A DNA stretch of 64,000 bases from Trichobilharzia regenti. Taxonomy: Eukaryota > Platyhelminthes > Trematoda > Strigeidida > Schistosomatidae. The stretch lies in assembly GCA_944472135.2 (NCBI GenBank), contig OX235263.1:16227517-16291516 (forward strand). The letters run 5' to 3'. The notes under the pieces are model-generated. The model saw nothing but the letters and a program-made list of their open reading frames with translations. It was not told the origin of the DNA and searched no databases. Position 1 is the first letter of the stretch, and each line of letters opens with the position of its first letter. Of this stretch, positions 19,440 through 30,694 are shown one piece after another. The position numbers and the translations under genes are program-made.

Positions 19440-20790
19440 TACAAATACTAAACCACATCATCCTGGAGAGAATCAAACAAACCCTGGATGAAAAGCTACA
19501 ACCGGGACAAGCTGAATTCAGGAGAAACAAGCCATGGATTGATCAAATCGCCACACTACGGATCATCATTGAACAAAGCTTAGAATGGCAGTCACCTCTC
19601 TATCTCACTCAACTTCATTAACTTTGAAAAGGCCTTTGACAGCGTCGATCGAGAGGTCATCTGGCAACTACTTCGCTACTACGGAGTCCCATCAACAATC
19701 ATACATCTCATCCAACAGTTATACGACAATGATGCATTCTAAGTAATCCACAACGGGAAACTTACGGAATCTTCGAAGTGAGGACGGGAGTAAAGCGAGG
19801 CTGGCTGGACGCCTACTACCGCCAATAATTTTCCTGACTGCAGTAGATTGGATAATGAGACAGACAGATGGCGAGCAGCGAGGAAACAGGAATAAAATGG
19901 ACTCACACAAAAAACTTAGAGGATCTGGACTTCGCTGATGATATATGTCTGATTTCCCACAACCTGGAAGATATGCAAGTGAAAAGCAACAAGTTGGCAG
20001 AAGAAGCATCAAAGATAGGGCTTCACTGCAGGTGAATATAGAGAAATCAGAGGTGATGGAGATTCCTGGCCAACACCAACAGCAACAGCTACAACAACAA
20101 CAGACAACAGTCAGCAAGCATAAATGGGAGGAACCTGAAAGAAACAACCTCCTTTACCTACCCACATGGGAAGCATCGTCTCAACTACAGGCGGATGGAA
20201 CAGACGAGGATATCAAAGCAGTGAGGATTGAGGAAGCAAGACAAGCTTTCATTACTCTCACGTCCTTGTGCAGGAGGTCAACATCACTCAGCATGCAGAA
20301 TAAGATCCGGATTTTCAACTTCGATGTGAAGTCAGTGCTACTAACCACACGGATCAGAGACTTGACCAGCGCATCATAAAGAGCACCTCAAACACTCTTC
20401 AGACCTTCATTAACAGTTATCTCCACTCAATACTCAAGATCAGATGGCTGGCCAGAAAAGATCAGCAACAGGGATCTCTGGCAATGATCAAACCGACCAA
20501 GAACCGACTGTGCAACAAATAGGCAGGAACAAATAGATTTGGATTGGTCATACTCTGAGGAAACCATCAAGTGGCATCACTAGACAAGCCATCGCTCGAG
20601 TGGAACCCGAACGGGAAGCGGTGAGTTGGTCGTCATTGCGAGTGTGACTTGGAGGAGGTCATGTGAAGAGAAAATGAAAGCATATGCACAGACTTGGAGC
20701 GGGGTGAAAAAGTTGGCAGAAAACCGAAGGCAATGGAGGTGTGCAGCTGAAGCCCTATGTTCCTCTAAGAATTAAAAGATATAAAAATAA
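19440..20790 (+). mobile_element. RTE-type LINE, 5' truncated and frameshifted
   Basis: Translated pieces contain N-H-I-I-L-E-R-I, then F-E-K-A-F-D-S-V-like (frameshifted, 19620-19650), E-V-R-T-G-V-K-R-G and D-L-D-F-A-D-D-I-C-L-I-S, the RTE motif C; the 3' end encodes the R-R-S-C-E-E region and ends gccctatgttcctctaag plus a/t repeats. This is the SR2/RTE type of schistosomes by motif. The ORF 19945-20379 is only its C-terminal part. Several stops, so inactive. Confidence 0.82.
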
Positions 20791-21780
20791 TAATCTCCTT
20801 TGAAATCGAGTGCTTAGTTTTTGTTATATATACACTGAAGGATATGTTTAGTATTTAATGCAAATTATAGAGGAATAATCGAATGACTTATATCACTAGA
20901 GCATTAAACAGTGTTTTGCGAATCGAGGTTAACACAACTAAAATTAGGAAAGAATCCATCACTATATAACTTTCTCTTGGAAGAAGCTAATCCATAAGAG
21001 CTTTGTTAAAAAGTATTACTTCTAATATTGGGATCAGCACAAAGATAGGTGGGCATAAGGAATGCGGAGAAATTGAACAATAGCATTCCAGGGTTGCGAA
21101 CTCCCCAATGACCTTAATCGCATGCTCGTCGTTGGCTGTCATTAGCATAGAGCAAATATGAACGCTATTCACTAAAGGAGGAGCAAATTTCAACCAAATC
21201 GTCTCTTTAAGTACTGTTTGGTCAAAGTGATAATGGCTCTTTAGGGTTAGGATCAAGGTTAGGGTTACGATTAAGGATAGATGTAGAGTGAGTAATATTC
21301 ATTTTATTTTATTATCCACATTTCCCAAGCATTTAGTCGTCAGTCCTCTTACTGTAAACCATAGTAATTCAACCAAGGACTTTTATAGAAGACTGCAGAA
21401 CAGGTTGAGAAGGATAAACGATTCACAAAAACAGCTCAGCTTAAGTCAGCTCGGTGAATAAATGTACAAAACTGATCTAACTTAGCAAATGATGCTCCTC
21501 ATTATAACTGGGATGTACTTCTAATTCATGTCAGAGATAGATACCCTGTTTAATGCGTTTTCTTGCATTTTCTTGTAAATAAATATCACTGTTTTGTGCA
21601 AAATTCACTTATTTTTATGATTGGTCGACTCAAGGTCACTCGTGTGTTAGCATCATTTGGCAGGACATTGTTGAACCTTGCCAAGACAACTAAAATAAAA
21701 AAACCCGCCAATGTTTAGATATTTAAAAAAGATAATTCCACATTCCAAAGGTCGGATATTGAACAAAGAATACTCTTTTC
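20791..21780. other. Intron sequence without recognised elements
   Basis: No RT, SINE head or hammerhead core found. One short telomere-like block (tttagggttagg and ggttagggttacg) lies at 21241-21275. The short ORF on the minus strand (20987-21256) has no recognisable motif. Confidence 0.45.
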
Positions 21781-23000
21781 GATAACCCCTTCATTATCAG
21801 GCTCTACAGTTATATATCCATCCATAATAGTGAATGAATGAATGAATTAGTGTTATGAACAACATTAATGTTGCTGTTTAAATAACATTGAATCAATAAT
21901 AATAATATCAGTGGATTACAGCTAAATAGCATCAACATAACAATAAACTGAATGTCAGAAAAATTAGGAAAGATAATATTACAAATTCATGAATTTAAAG
22001 TCTCTAATGAAAGCTGGCCAGAGCGTTAGTAGGGGCTGCTGGACTTGCTTCTTTTGTACACAGAGCACTGGTTGTTTCACGCGAATTGCAATAGCCTCTG
22101 CTGTTTGGAACGTGCGGTGCTTCGAAGATTTTGGCAGTTTATTAGGCACCCGGTAGATGATTGAGAAGGATTCTTCAACTCTGGCTGGCTTTGTGGCCGG
22201 TTTACACCAGATGGTCCCATATCAAACTGTTAATGGTTTTAACTAAACCTTTACTTAGGCATACGCGAAGATGGTCTCGAGTGAGCAGGAAAATTCCAGT
22301 TCCTAGAGCAAAGGTCGACGTTACTCGTTCCACAAGCTCAGTTGATTCGGTGGATACGATTAGAAGTGGCTATCTAATATGGGTACTTTATCTTTCAGTC
22401 GAAGAATCCCCGTCAGTCGTGTAGAAATTCGTCAGCATTAAAAGTTCTTTGAATTGGTTTTCCTAATTTCCTCGTAATTATCTCACTTGGTGTATCGCCA
22501 TTGAATTGTAGTTGTATAAAAAGAGGCTTCTTGTTTACGGATAGTGAGTAGTCCTTTTCCGCTTTCTTTGTCATGTGCCTCCTGATAAATTTGTCGGGAG
22601 AGCTATTTTCAATCAAGGTATCATATACAATGCCTAAATAATCTTCACTTACTTCTTTTGAGCTTAAAGCTCTACCTCTGTAGCTCAGGGTCTTTACTAA
22701 ATTTCTATCGAACTTGAGATAAACGAAGCTGTACTGTCCATGTAATTTTGTATGCAAATTTATTCTTCATACAACCGTCTGGTTTTCTTGTGAGGAGGAC
22801 ATTTAAGAGGGAAATTCTATTTTAGGATTCTCTTCGCACGTGAATTTCATAGCCGAATACACTTCACTGAATTCAGTAATTATTCTACTCCTTTCCGAAA
22901 CATCAGCTGGTGGTGAAAATTGGAGATTGAAAGTAAATTAATTATTCTGCTATGATGGCTTTTTAAAAAGTGCGTTTAACAAAGCCAATAAATGAGTCTG
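21780..23000 (-). mobile_element. PLE-5: Penelope-like fragment, RT end and GIY-YIG start
   Basis: Minus-strand 22413-22757 encodes the PLE RT thumb and linker (F-D-R-N-L-V-K-T-L-S-Y-R-G-R-A, F-I-R-R-H-M, G-K-P-I-Q-R-T-F-N-A). The downstream GIY-YIG part (22060-22410) is broken. The 3' terminus at 21780-21870 (RC: gtagagcctgataatgaagg) matches the end of the related copy at 59.6 kb. The plus-strand ORF 22161-22424 is a shadow. Similarity may continue upstream to about 23330. Confidence 0.7.
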
Positions 23001-23330
23001 AAAGTAAACCTCTTTCACATTATTCATTTTGATTACATACGTTACTTCAGGTCACACCGTTCTAGTTTCTTACACAGTTCAACTATTCCCTTACGAGTTA
23101 GTTTTTGTAAAGTTTCTCTGACTAAAGAATACCATATTTTTTAAAAGTAAAGATTTACTAAGTACATTGAAAAGTTCAGAAACTTATAAATATATGCGTT
23201 ATATATTTCCTTTTATCACCGAATCTATTATTTTTTCTAGTTTACCGTTGGTCATAGGGTTAAAACTAACCTTATTTATTGCTTATTGAACAGAAGTACA
23301 TACTACTAAAATATATAAGCTTTCTCTGTC

Positions 23331-23810
23331 TAAACCTTTATGTTATTTGCACACTGAAATTCACCACCTAATGTTTAGTGTTAATTGTTCGTCTAACCTG
23401 GTAATTTATGCCATCCTTTGATACTTGTTCACCTTTTTTCATGAATCATGAATGAATGTTGTGCTTAGGTTTATTAAAAGGTTTGTTTTTTTGTTAAATT
23501 TATATCTAATCGCAGAAATCTTTCTCCTCAATGATAATGTATTTCACTGCATTCCTGTTCAGCAGATTTACTGAGGTCACGTAAAGTACATTCTGGTTTT
23601 CAATGCCACTCCACCTATTTTAGTGTCAGCAAGTGGGTAATATTGTTTATTGTCTCTCACGTTATAAGTATATTATTCAAATTCTGGTAAATGAAGGATG
23701 TCTAGCAGAATTGATACCTTATCGAGATTCATCTAAAGGTTCAGACTATTAACCAATTATCATGTTGAAGTGAAGTAACTATATTCAAGTGTTGGTTTGT
23801 AGGGATTTGA
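23331..23810. other. Intron sequence, nothing recognised
   Basis: AT-rich, no long ORF and no match to the repeat families seen elsewhere in the window. Confidence 0.4.
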
Positions 23811-24115
23811 TTAATTACAGGATTTCATCGTGAGCTGACATCAGTTAGTGAACCATTGGAAAACTAGTACAGAGTACTGGACAGCTGTTTCGTTAGCCTA
23901 GTTTGGGAATCTTCAGCAGTACGCACCCACCTACAAGGTTCGAACCCAGGACCTTCTGGTTACAAGGCGAGCTCGTAGACCATTGAGCCAATGGGACTCG
24001 ATCCAATGGCCCATGAATTATAACTTCTGACAATTCACGATATAGCGCGCCCCTAGCCAATGCCTTCGGCGAGTATATGTCCTCATACCAGACCTGCTGC
24101 ACCCTACTATAGTTA
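23811..24115 (-). repeat. Hammerhead-SINE family C (Smalpha-like)
   Basis: On the minus strand: block with ggcgcgctatatcgtg and aattgtcagaagttataatt, tRNA-like part (B box ggttcgaacc on +), hammerhead at 23874-23922, tail caatggttcactaactgatg. About 300 bp, close to the length reported for schistosome Smalpha. Confidence 0.75.
23874..23922 (-). ncRNA. Hammerhead motif, family C, canonical core
   Basis: Minus strand: stem I GTACTG / CAGTAC (6 bp), core CTGAAGA (fits CUGANGA), stem II beginning ttcc with loop caaacta, then GAAAC, short self-complementary stem III (ACAGCTGT) and GTC cleavage triplet. The 3' side of stem II has extra bases (ggctaac instead of ggac), which weakens it. Core residues C3, G5, A6, G8, A9, G12, A13 and A14 are present. 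Confidence 0.66.
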
Positions 24116-24229
24116 ACGTCCTAAAACAGTTTTTATTATTTTCTTAAGTTCTGAGTGCAACACAGAAATTCACCAGCATATCTCTCCTTCGTTCCTTTCT
24201 CTGAAGTCTTCATTAGCCAGCCCTATGAT

Positions 24230-24440
24230 TGCCGCCCATTAGCTTTCTTCTCTTTTTCACACAATCTTCTCCAAAATCACCGTCCCAGGTCCTCTTGTGG
24301 GATGGTCTGGCGTGCAATGTCACCCAACGGACTCTCTTCAAACATGTGTCAAATCCATCTCCATTTTTCTTAGGTATGTTTGTTGAGAGATAGGTTCTTG
24401 GCTTAGTTTGTTAGTATAATTGCTTGTTTCCGTTTCTTTC
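24230..24440 (-). mobile_element. RTE-type LINE, short 3' fragment
   Basis: ggtctggcgtgcaatgtcac and cgtgtgtcaaatccatct-like parts match the RTE copy at 42460-42600 in the same orientation. Decayed and non-coding. Confidence 0.55.
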
Positions 24441-24447
24441 TGTTAAT

Positions 24448-25530
24448 AATAATAATGATTTACTTTATTCCAAAAACAGTACTTGTTACACAGAATGGAA
24501 TTTTCAGCACTAATCACAATATTGCATCTAATTTCCTCAAATTATAAATAAAAATTATTCACACAGAAAATTTTCCATATTAACAATAAGCGTAATGTCG
24601 AAAACATGCAGCATATAAAATGGAAATAGCAATAATGATGATAACAGCTAAGGTAATAACAACAATACAAGTGAAAATTTCCGTGGGCTTGTTTCACACA
24701 GTATTGTCGATGTGGTATAGAAATATTGAATATAATGTTCTCTTTACAGGATATGATGAGGGAAAAACAAATATTACAGCAGTCATGGAGATAAGTTGGT
24801 GTTTGCAATTATAAGAGTAAAATAAAGAAGTAACAGGACCATAATTACAATAGAAATAATGAAAGTAAAACTTGAAGGTATATAAGGATGGACGGATGGA
24901 AGAAATTGCTTATTTGCTAGATGAAAAAAGGTTAGTTAATTGTAGCCTGACACTATTTTCATCATATAAAATACGTGGGAAGTATGGTATCATATAATTT
25001 CTATACTTTGAATTGCGAGCATACAGTTTCCTGAAGTTACTTCTTGTTCTACCTGAGGAGATGCAAGGTGAAAGCTGAGGGAGGGTAAATTGGATGCTCC
25101 AAGTCAGACAAAATCCTTTTAGCAAATTTATTGCACGAAGTCAAGTGCCTATCGACAACAACGTTAACTATGTGATCCACTGGAACACCACTCACCCTAC
25201 TGACAGTCTTCGGCATTCTACGAATTGTGACATAGTCTTTTTTAAGCAAGCCAGGAAAGAACAAGTGTGAACAATAAAGAAGAATAGTAGGAAGGGTTGG
25301 GTTATACTCGAGTGCTTAATTTCTAAATGTAAGATGTCAGGCGGAATATTTTACTGGAGATCGGCAAGACATGGGAAGACTAGGAGAGATCAGAAGAGAG
25401 AATAAGTCGCAGATACTTAATTTCTGACTTAATGCCTATATCGTTGTCGTCAATCTTGCAACTGTCATGAGAATCGACGGCTTCTTTTAACTGTATTTTA
25501 CATCTTAAGCATGCACAAAAAGGCATTTTT
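24448..25530 (-). mobile_element. LINE-4: CR1/jockey-like LINE, 3' part
   Basis: Tail at 24448-24540 reads (minus) gctgaaaattccattctgtg, acaagtactgttttggaata aag and (att)n. ORFs 24910-25264 encode F-F-P-G-L-L-K-K-D-Y and the S-C-N-K-F-A-K-R-I-L-S-D region, in two frames. 5' truncated near 25530, so the RT core is missing. Confidence 0.75.
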
Positions 25531-25850
25531 ATCGTCAGATTTTTTAATATTATCCTGCATAAAGTTTAAGCAAGAGTGTGGGAGAAGGTTAAGGTTCTAA
25601 AACGTAATATAGATAGGGAGAGAAAGAGACTGATTACAAAATCCTTCCTTGTTCATTAAGTCTCCACCCAACACAGCACATGCAATAGGAATGATTCAAT
25701 GTAAATAGAACCAGAGATATGGAAGATATTATCACCAACAATCTGTCAGTCAAATCAGAGGAGGATAATAAATAATCTACAATTCTATTTCAATTCAGTT
25801 CACCTTCATCATAACATTCTAACAAGTTACTCATTTGACGATAAAAAATC
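25531..25850 (+). repeat. PLE-2-type 3' remnant
   Basis: The + strand at 25575-25760 (gagtgtgggagaaggttaag, then atagatagggagagaaagag, then caacacagcacatgcaatag) follows the end of the PLE-2 ORF (10880-10990) and its flank at low identity. No intact frame. Confidence 0.5.
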
Positions 25851-26530
25851 TTTGAATAAAGCAAGAACAATAGTTTTTGCAGAATCAAATGGTACCATCA
25901 TTGCTCATTTCGTTGGCTTCTCATCAGCTGCATACATATATCTACAGCAACAATTTTGACATACTTCCACAGAGTTCATTTTTGAACAGAAATCAATCAA
26001 CCAGCTCGTCAACATTGCAAATCAATACCTCATTTCACCAACGTCATTTTGTAAAATCCTGTCTCTAAAGAGCATCAAAAAGCATTAGAAGCTCTCAAAA
26101 ATAATGACAAATTTGTTATATTGCGACCTGACAAAGATGACTACATCGCAAAGATGAGAACTGTGTTTACTGACGCGTTGAAGTTTAAAGTTGACAGTTG
26201 CCAGAAAGATAAGACAGATTCAGTTGAAAAACATATCACAAAAGCACTGAGAAATCTTCTTATGAAGAAATTGAGTGACGACAATACGTACAATGAATTG
26301 AAGAAACCCCCAGGGTTCCTGTTTGCTACATATGTAAGAACTTCCAAAGATACACAAAAACAAGTCCCCATGAACTCTGTGCAAGTATGTTAAAATTGTT
26401 GCTTTAGATATATGTAATATTGAATTTTTCCTGTAGGCAGGTAATGAGAAGCCAATGAAATGAGCAATGATGGTACTATTTTATTCTATGAAAACTATTG
26501 TTCTTGCTATATTCAAATTCATTAAGTGGA
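25850..26530 (+). mobile_element. PLE-8: Penelope N-terminal piece between inverted E repeats
   Basis: 26040-26393 encodes an N-terminal PLE segment (K-N-N-D-K-F-V-I-L-R-P-D-K-D-D-Y, then L-L-M-K-K-L-S) equivalent to the A-D-K-G-N/D-Y-x-x-K-M region before RT motif 1. Family E blocks flank it: + at 25855-25940 and inverted at 26435-26530 (tagcaagaacaatagt on the minus strand). Same inverted-end design as the other PLEs, but here the retained part is N-terminal. Confidence 0.62.
25879..25931 (-). ncRNA. Hammerhead-like motif in family E
   Basis: Minus strand: GCAG, CTGATGA, gaagccaac, GAAA, about 24 bases centred on palindrome tggtacca, then TT and CTGC. GCAG/CTGC can form stem I and the palindrome stem III. 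Stem II (gaagccaac) cannot pair beyond one base pair, so this is either a minimal or a decayed ribozyme. Confidence 0.35.
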
Positions 26531-26659
26531 ATAAATGTGTGAAAAACATCTTTCCCATCTGATTGCTCCAAGTTGATCAATAACACTCATATTATTATAT
26601 CTGCGTGTGCATTATCCTATATTGATTTTTATTCAAATGTCTAATCATCATTTCCACTC

Positions 26660-26810
26660 ATGTATATAGATGAAGGAAGGAAGTTGTGTCAGCGGGACCT
26701 TCATATGATTATGAGGAACATTTTCTGCTCGAAACGTCATCATTTAATATTACTGTATCACTGTGTTATTTATCAAAATAAAATCTTATCTATAATGGAG
26801 TTATACTGTA
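26660..26810 (+). repeat. PLE-2-type terminus, isolated
   Basis: catatgattatgaggaacat, then gctcgaaacgtcatcattt and attactgtatcactgtgt follow the PLE-2 end at 11098-11170. 26811-27280 beyond it holds nothing I can name. Confidence 0.55.
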
Positions 26811-27279
26811 CCACAGTGCTCTCGTCTTACACTCATATCAATAAAGGATGGATAAAGTCCATTAACAGCTTTATTCTACCTCATCTTATAGATATACTGA
26901 ACACAAAATCGATGTTAAAAAGGCTTCCAAAGCTATCTACTGTAGTTTGACTAACTTTGGTTTCACCTTTTTGCATACATCTGCAGCCACTGACATCCAC
27001 CTAAAGAAGCCTTACCCATGTATTCAGTCAGCAAGAGTTAGTCTGGAAGTTCGCCCTAACTTGGCTTTAGGTGTTTTTTAAACTATCTTTAATTGTTGTA
27101 TAAATGTTCTTCCTTCTTTTATCTGTTTCCGAATTAGAGAGGATTTAGTTATTTCATGTTGTAGAAAAAGGCAATTCAAAGTCATTCACTTATAAGTTAG
27201 GCTCAACTCTGAGAATGAAAACACATTTCACTCAGCGAGTTTTTGCAAGTATTATGGAGTTTTTTTTTCAATTTTTTGT

Positions 27280-28090
27280 TGTGGTTGTGTTCTTTGAGCT
27301 GGATAGTTAATTCGTGAAGCTTTCATCCCCCTACTAGGCGACATCTTCACCGTATACTTCAATACAAAATGAAGTGAGCTTTTAGATTTCTCCAAGAGTT
27401 AATTAGTCATCTCTCCTGGTGGATCACCTTTGACGTGATTGGTTGCTTTTGTGTGTTTCAACAACCTCTAGCCTACTTGTATAGGAATTAGTTGTTTTCT
27501 TGACTTAAACTCTACCCTTTGGGTGTGAGAGATTTCATTCTTACGATTGGTAAAGTTTGTGTATCTCAATGCGTCTATTGATCGATGATTCACTGGAATA
27601 CCAGGCCTCTAAAACTTGCGTTTCTATACATAAAGGACATCTCAGATATCACTTCAAGACTCTTCAAACCTTAAGGAATTGGCGTCGCACACAATTCAAC
27701 AAAATCTCTTCACTCAGTTCAATGTCAACCGAAAGACTCAACAACGAGAGAAGATCAAACCAACAAAATAAACTGTAACAAGGGCGTAAACACTACCTTG
27801 GCCAAAGAGGACGTCACCTTCGTCTTCATATATATGATCATAAGCTAGCCGTCAAAAGACATGACATCCACTCCATCACTCATATCACTGCATACAGACA
27901 ACCACGGACATCGATTCGACTGGGACAACCAGCCTTCAAATATCAGACAATAGAAACACCAAGAATGGTTTTAGAGGCCTGGTATTTCAGTGAATCATCG
28001 GTCAATAGACACATCGAGATAAACAAAATTTACCAACCAAAAAGAAGAAAATCTCACACGAAAAAGGTGAAAGTTCAAGTTATGGACAGC
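27280..28090. mobile_element. PLE-1c: PLE-1-type copy with internal inversion
   Basis: 27280-27610 is the PLE-1 3' end and C-terminal coding part on the minus strand (hammerhead core mutated to GTGAAGA at 27312-27353). At about 27600 the strand flips and 27630-28090 runs on the plus strand with the linker and GIY-YIG region (tcttcaaaccttaagg, gatcataagctagccgtc). 27590-27610 and 27960-27985 are reverse complements. Old, many stops. Confidence 0.65.
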
Positions 28091-28330
28091 TGTTTCGTAC
28101 TAGTTTCTGGAAATTTGCAGCAGTATGCACCCACCAGAAATCACATCCAACACCTCTCAGTTAAAAAAAGAGAGCTCATAAATCCTACTACTTTGCCAAA
28201 TTCAAACTCTTGTGCGTAAGTACTGCTGGAGAGTCCCAAAACTAGGACTAAACAGCCGTTCAGTACTCCCTGATGTCAGATCCTCGTTCAATCCGCAACT
28301 ATTCAAATCTCTACAGACCAAAACTTGATT
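28080..28330. repeat. Hammerhead-SINE family C, inverted pair
   Basis: Minus-strand ribozyme segment at 28083-28126 (+: acagctgtttcgtactag) and plus-strand one at 28220-28266, separated by a degraded tRNA-like part. The tail cagatcctcgttcaatccgc follows. Confidence 0.62.
28220..28266 (+). ncRNA. Hammerhead motif, family C
   Basis: GTACTG, core CTGGAGA (A6 changed to G), stem II gtcc/ggac with loop caaaacta, TAAAC (G12 changed to T), GTT triplet, CAGTAC. Stem I and stem II are perfect but two core residues are mutated, so activity is unlikely. It shows the family register clearly. Confidence 0.6.
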
Positions 28331-29057
28331 AATCGACCACCAGTGGCGTATTATGTTTTTAGAGTCCTAATATGCAATCTCAGGGAGTTAAATAAGAGGG
28401 TAAGCAAAACTAGCAAAACTTACCAGGAAAAGACGTCGATGAATGTCTCAGAAATATGGAATCAGAAGACATATATATATATATCACAATCAAATAACTC
28501 TTTCTTATTGAAAGATACAACTAACCTGGGAATGAAGTTTTCTTTACCGAGATGTGAAACAGGTGATCATCATTCATAGAATCTTATGTCGTCTACTTAA
28601 CTTAGCATTATAATTAAATAATAAATGTAATGTTTTCAATATGTATATCACAAATATTCTTTTCTGCAGAAGATTGCGTGACCATAATTTGTATTTCTTT
28701 AAGTTCTCTGTCTGAAATACTTTTTTTTGTTAATGAAATTATCCTGACTAAGAGAAGAAGAATAAGATAGTAACTTGTATAATTCAAAAAATGGCTTTAT
28801 TTTTTTTCAAGATTGTCGGTTGTATTTTAAGCCTCACAACAGAGGATCTCGTTTTCTGACATACATTTTATTTATTTCAACTTTTTCTTCCAAACCTTTT
28901 CTACACATGTGGTTCGCCAAAGGTTGTAGACTAATAAGAGTCATATGTTTAAATATTATGAAATATTCCCATGGATAAAAAAACAAGTCTGAGAGAAGAA
29001 TGTTCTTTTCAATAATAAATTTTTTTAGAACACCGAGAAATTGATAAAGAAGATATT

Positions 29058-29453
29058 ATGGTAAACTATGGTATTCACGCATTATACACTAGCATCCCTA
29101 TTGCCGAAAGTCTTGATATCATTTCCAGTTTACTAGAATCAGATACAACACTGTCACAAAGATGTCCACTGGACACCAGTGAAATCATTCAATGGTTAAA
29201 ATTCTGTCTAGAAAGTAATTGTTTTACATTTAAAGGGAGTTTATATAGACAGACAAATGGTGTTGCTATGAATTCACCAATCTCCCCAATAGTCGCCGAC
29301 CTTTACATGAATAAATTCGAAAATAATATCTTTTCAAGCATACTCACTCCTAAAATATGGTTAAGATATGTGGATGATACTTTTGTAGCACTAAAACGAG
29401 ATCTACACAGTTCATTCCTAGAGAAAACTAACTGTGTATCTCTCAGTATCTAG
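29058..29453 (+). pseudogene. PLE-4 reverse transcriptase, motif A mutated
   Basis: A-L-Y-T-S-I-P follows a motif A whose expected F-D-V reads Y-G-I, so the first catalytic Asp is lost. Motif B is G-V-A-M-N-S-P-I-S-P-I-V-A-D (G to N) and motif C, R-Y-V-D-D-T-F-V-A, is intact. Ends by frameshift near 29450. Confidence 0.78.
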
Positions 29454-29985
29454 TTTACTTCGGAAACAGAATCAGACGTCGGTGAACTGCCATTTTCAAA
29501 CCACCTGGCTAGTTAAGAGGTGGGAAAACGGATATTTTAGTATATCCATATTCAGGAAGAAAACCCACTCCAATAAATATTTACACCTCAAATCATCACA
29601 CCCATCAGCGCAAAGATTTCAGTCATTTCATGTCTTCTTAGATGAGCACACTCTCTGATAACGGATGAGAAAGAAAAAGAAGAAGAAATATCAAACATTA
29701 TTGAAATTCTCAAGCGAAACAACTACCCAAAAAACTTCGTCAACAAAATCAACACAGACATTAAGTATGGCCGAAAACGCATTCCGAAAACATGGACCTC
29801 AACAGTCGTCATTCCATATAGAGCAGAGATGTCAGATGATATCAGAAGAGTACTCAATCAGCTTGACATTAGGGTTTTCTTCAAAACATCATACACACCG
29901 CGAAACAACCTTGTCCATATAAAAGACCGAATCCCGACGGATTCTCTATCTAATTGTATCTATAAAACAAAATGGTTGGAATGTG

Positions 29986-30172
29986 ATGCGGCGGTGGCAC
30001 AGTGGTTAGGACTCTCGCCGACCATGCACATGGTCCGGGGTTCGAGCCCACGCCGACGCACACCTGATATCTATGGTCGGCCTGCGAATTTTGGGCTACC
30101 GATATCCATGCTGGAAATTCCATACTCGTACCAAAAATACAGTGTGGAATCAAGCTGTAAATCAAAAAAATA
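29986..30172 (+). mobile_element. SINE-A inside the PLE-4 GIY-YIG domain
   Basis: Full SINE-A (cggtggcacagtggttagg through aatcaagctgtaaatc). It splits the endonuclease between K-W-L-E-C-D and Y-M-G-K-T-S. The SINE happens to be open in frame, giving a 114-codon chimeric ORF (29829-30173) that should not be read as a gene. Confidence 0.86.
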
Positions 30173-30694
30173 AATATACATGGGAAAAACATCACCAGAG
30201 AAGAATCAAAATCAAACGAAATGAGCACCGTGAAGCATCTCTTTGACCACCGAGAAATCCGGTTGAACTAGAAAAACTTGTAAAATCATCAACCATAGCG
30301 TGTCTACACGCTTTAGAATCAGACCACAAAACTGATTGCGGCAATATTGAAATAATCCAGAAACACTTCAGAAATCACGAAGAACGTCTAATATCAGAAG
30401 CACTTCATATCAAGTGGAATCCAGGTTATCTGAATTGGAATGATGAACTAAAACAGAATTTGACATGGTTACAACACCACCTCCCTCTCCCATGAAGTGA
30501 CAAAATGAGCACGAATGTGATAAGCAATTTCACTATGTAAACACACACTGCTTTTATAATTTAATACACTCATTAATTCCAACAATCTACACTTAGTTAT
30601 GTTATCTTTATCAAATGGCCAACTTGACAACGAAAAATGACCCCAGACAGACGAACGATGATCAAGTTAGTAAATTTTGGTTTCATATTATAAC

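Larger units (their letters stand above)
28970..30620 (+). mobile_element. PLE-4: Penelope-like element carrying SINE-A
   Basis: RT at 29035-29450, frameshifted thumb at 29434-29920 (F-R-K-K-T-H-S-N-K-Y-L), linker at 29829-29985 (R-V-L-N-Q-L-D-I-R-V-F-F-K-T), then a SINE-A at 29986-30172. The GIY-YIG remainder at 30173-30490 begins Y-M-G-K-T-S. 5' truncated. The 28600-28970 stretch before it has no clear element. Confidence 0.76.

Noticed and set aside
19719..20147. 142-codon Cys/Ser-rich minus-strand ORF resembling a secreted peptide
   Set aside because: It is the complement of the RTE coding strand with a caacag-rich stretch; the Cys run comes from reading cag repeats backwards.
22161..22424. 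87-codon + strand ORF
   Set aside because: It lies opposite the minus-strand PLE-5 GIY-YIG region and has no motif; shadow frame.
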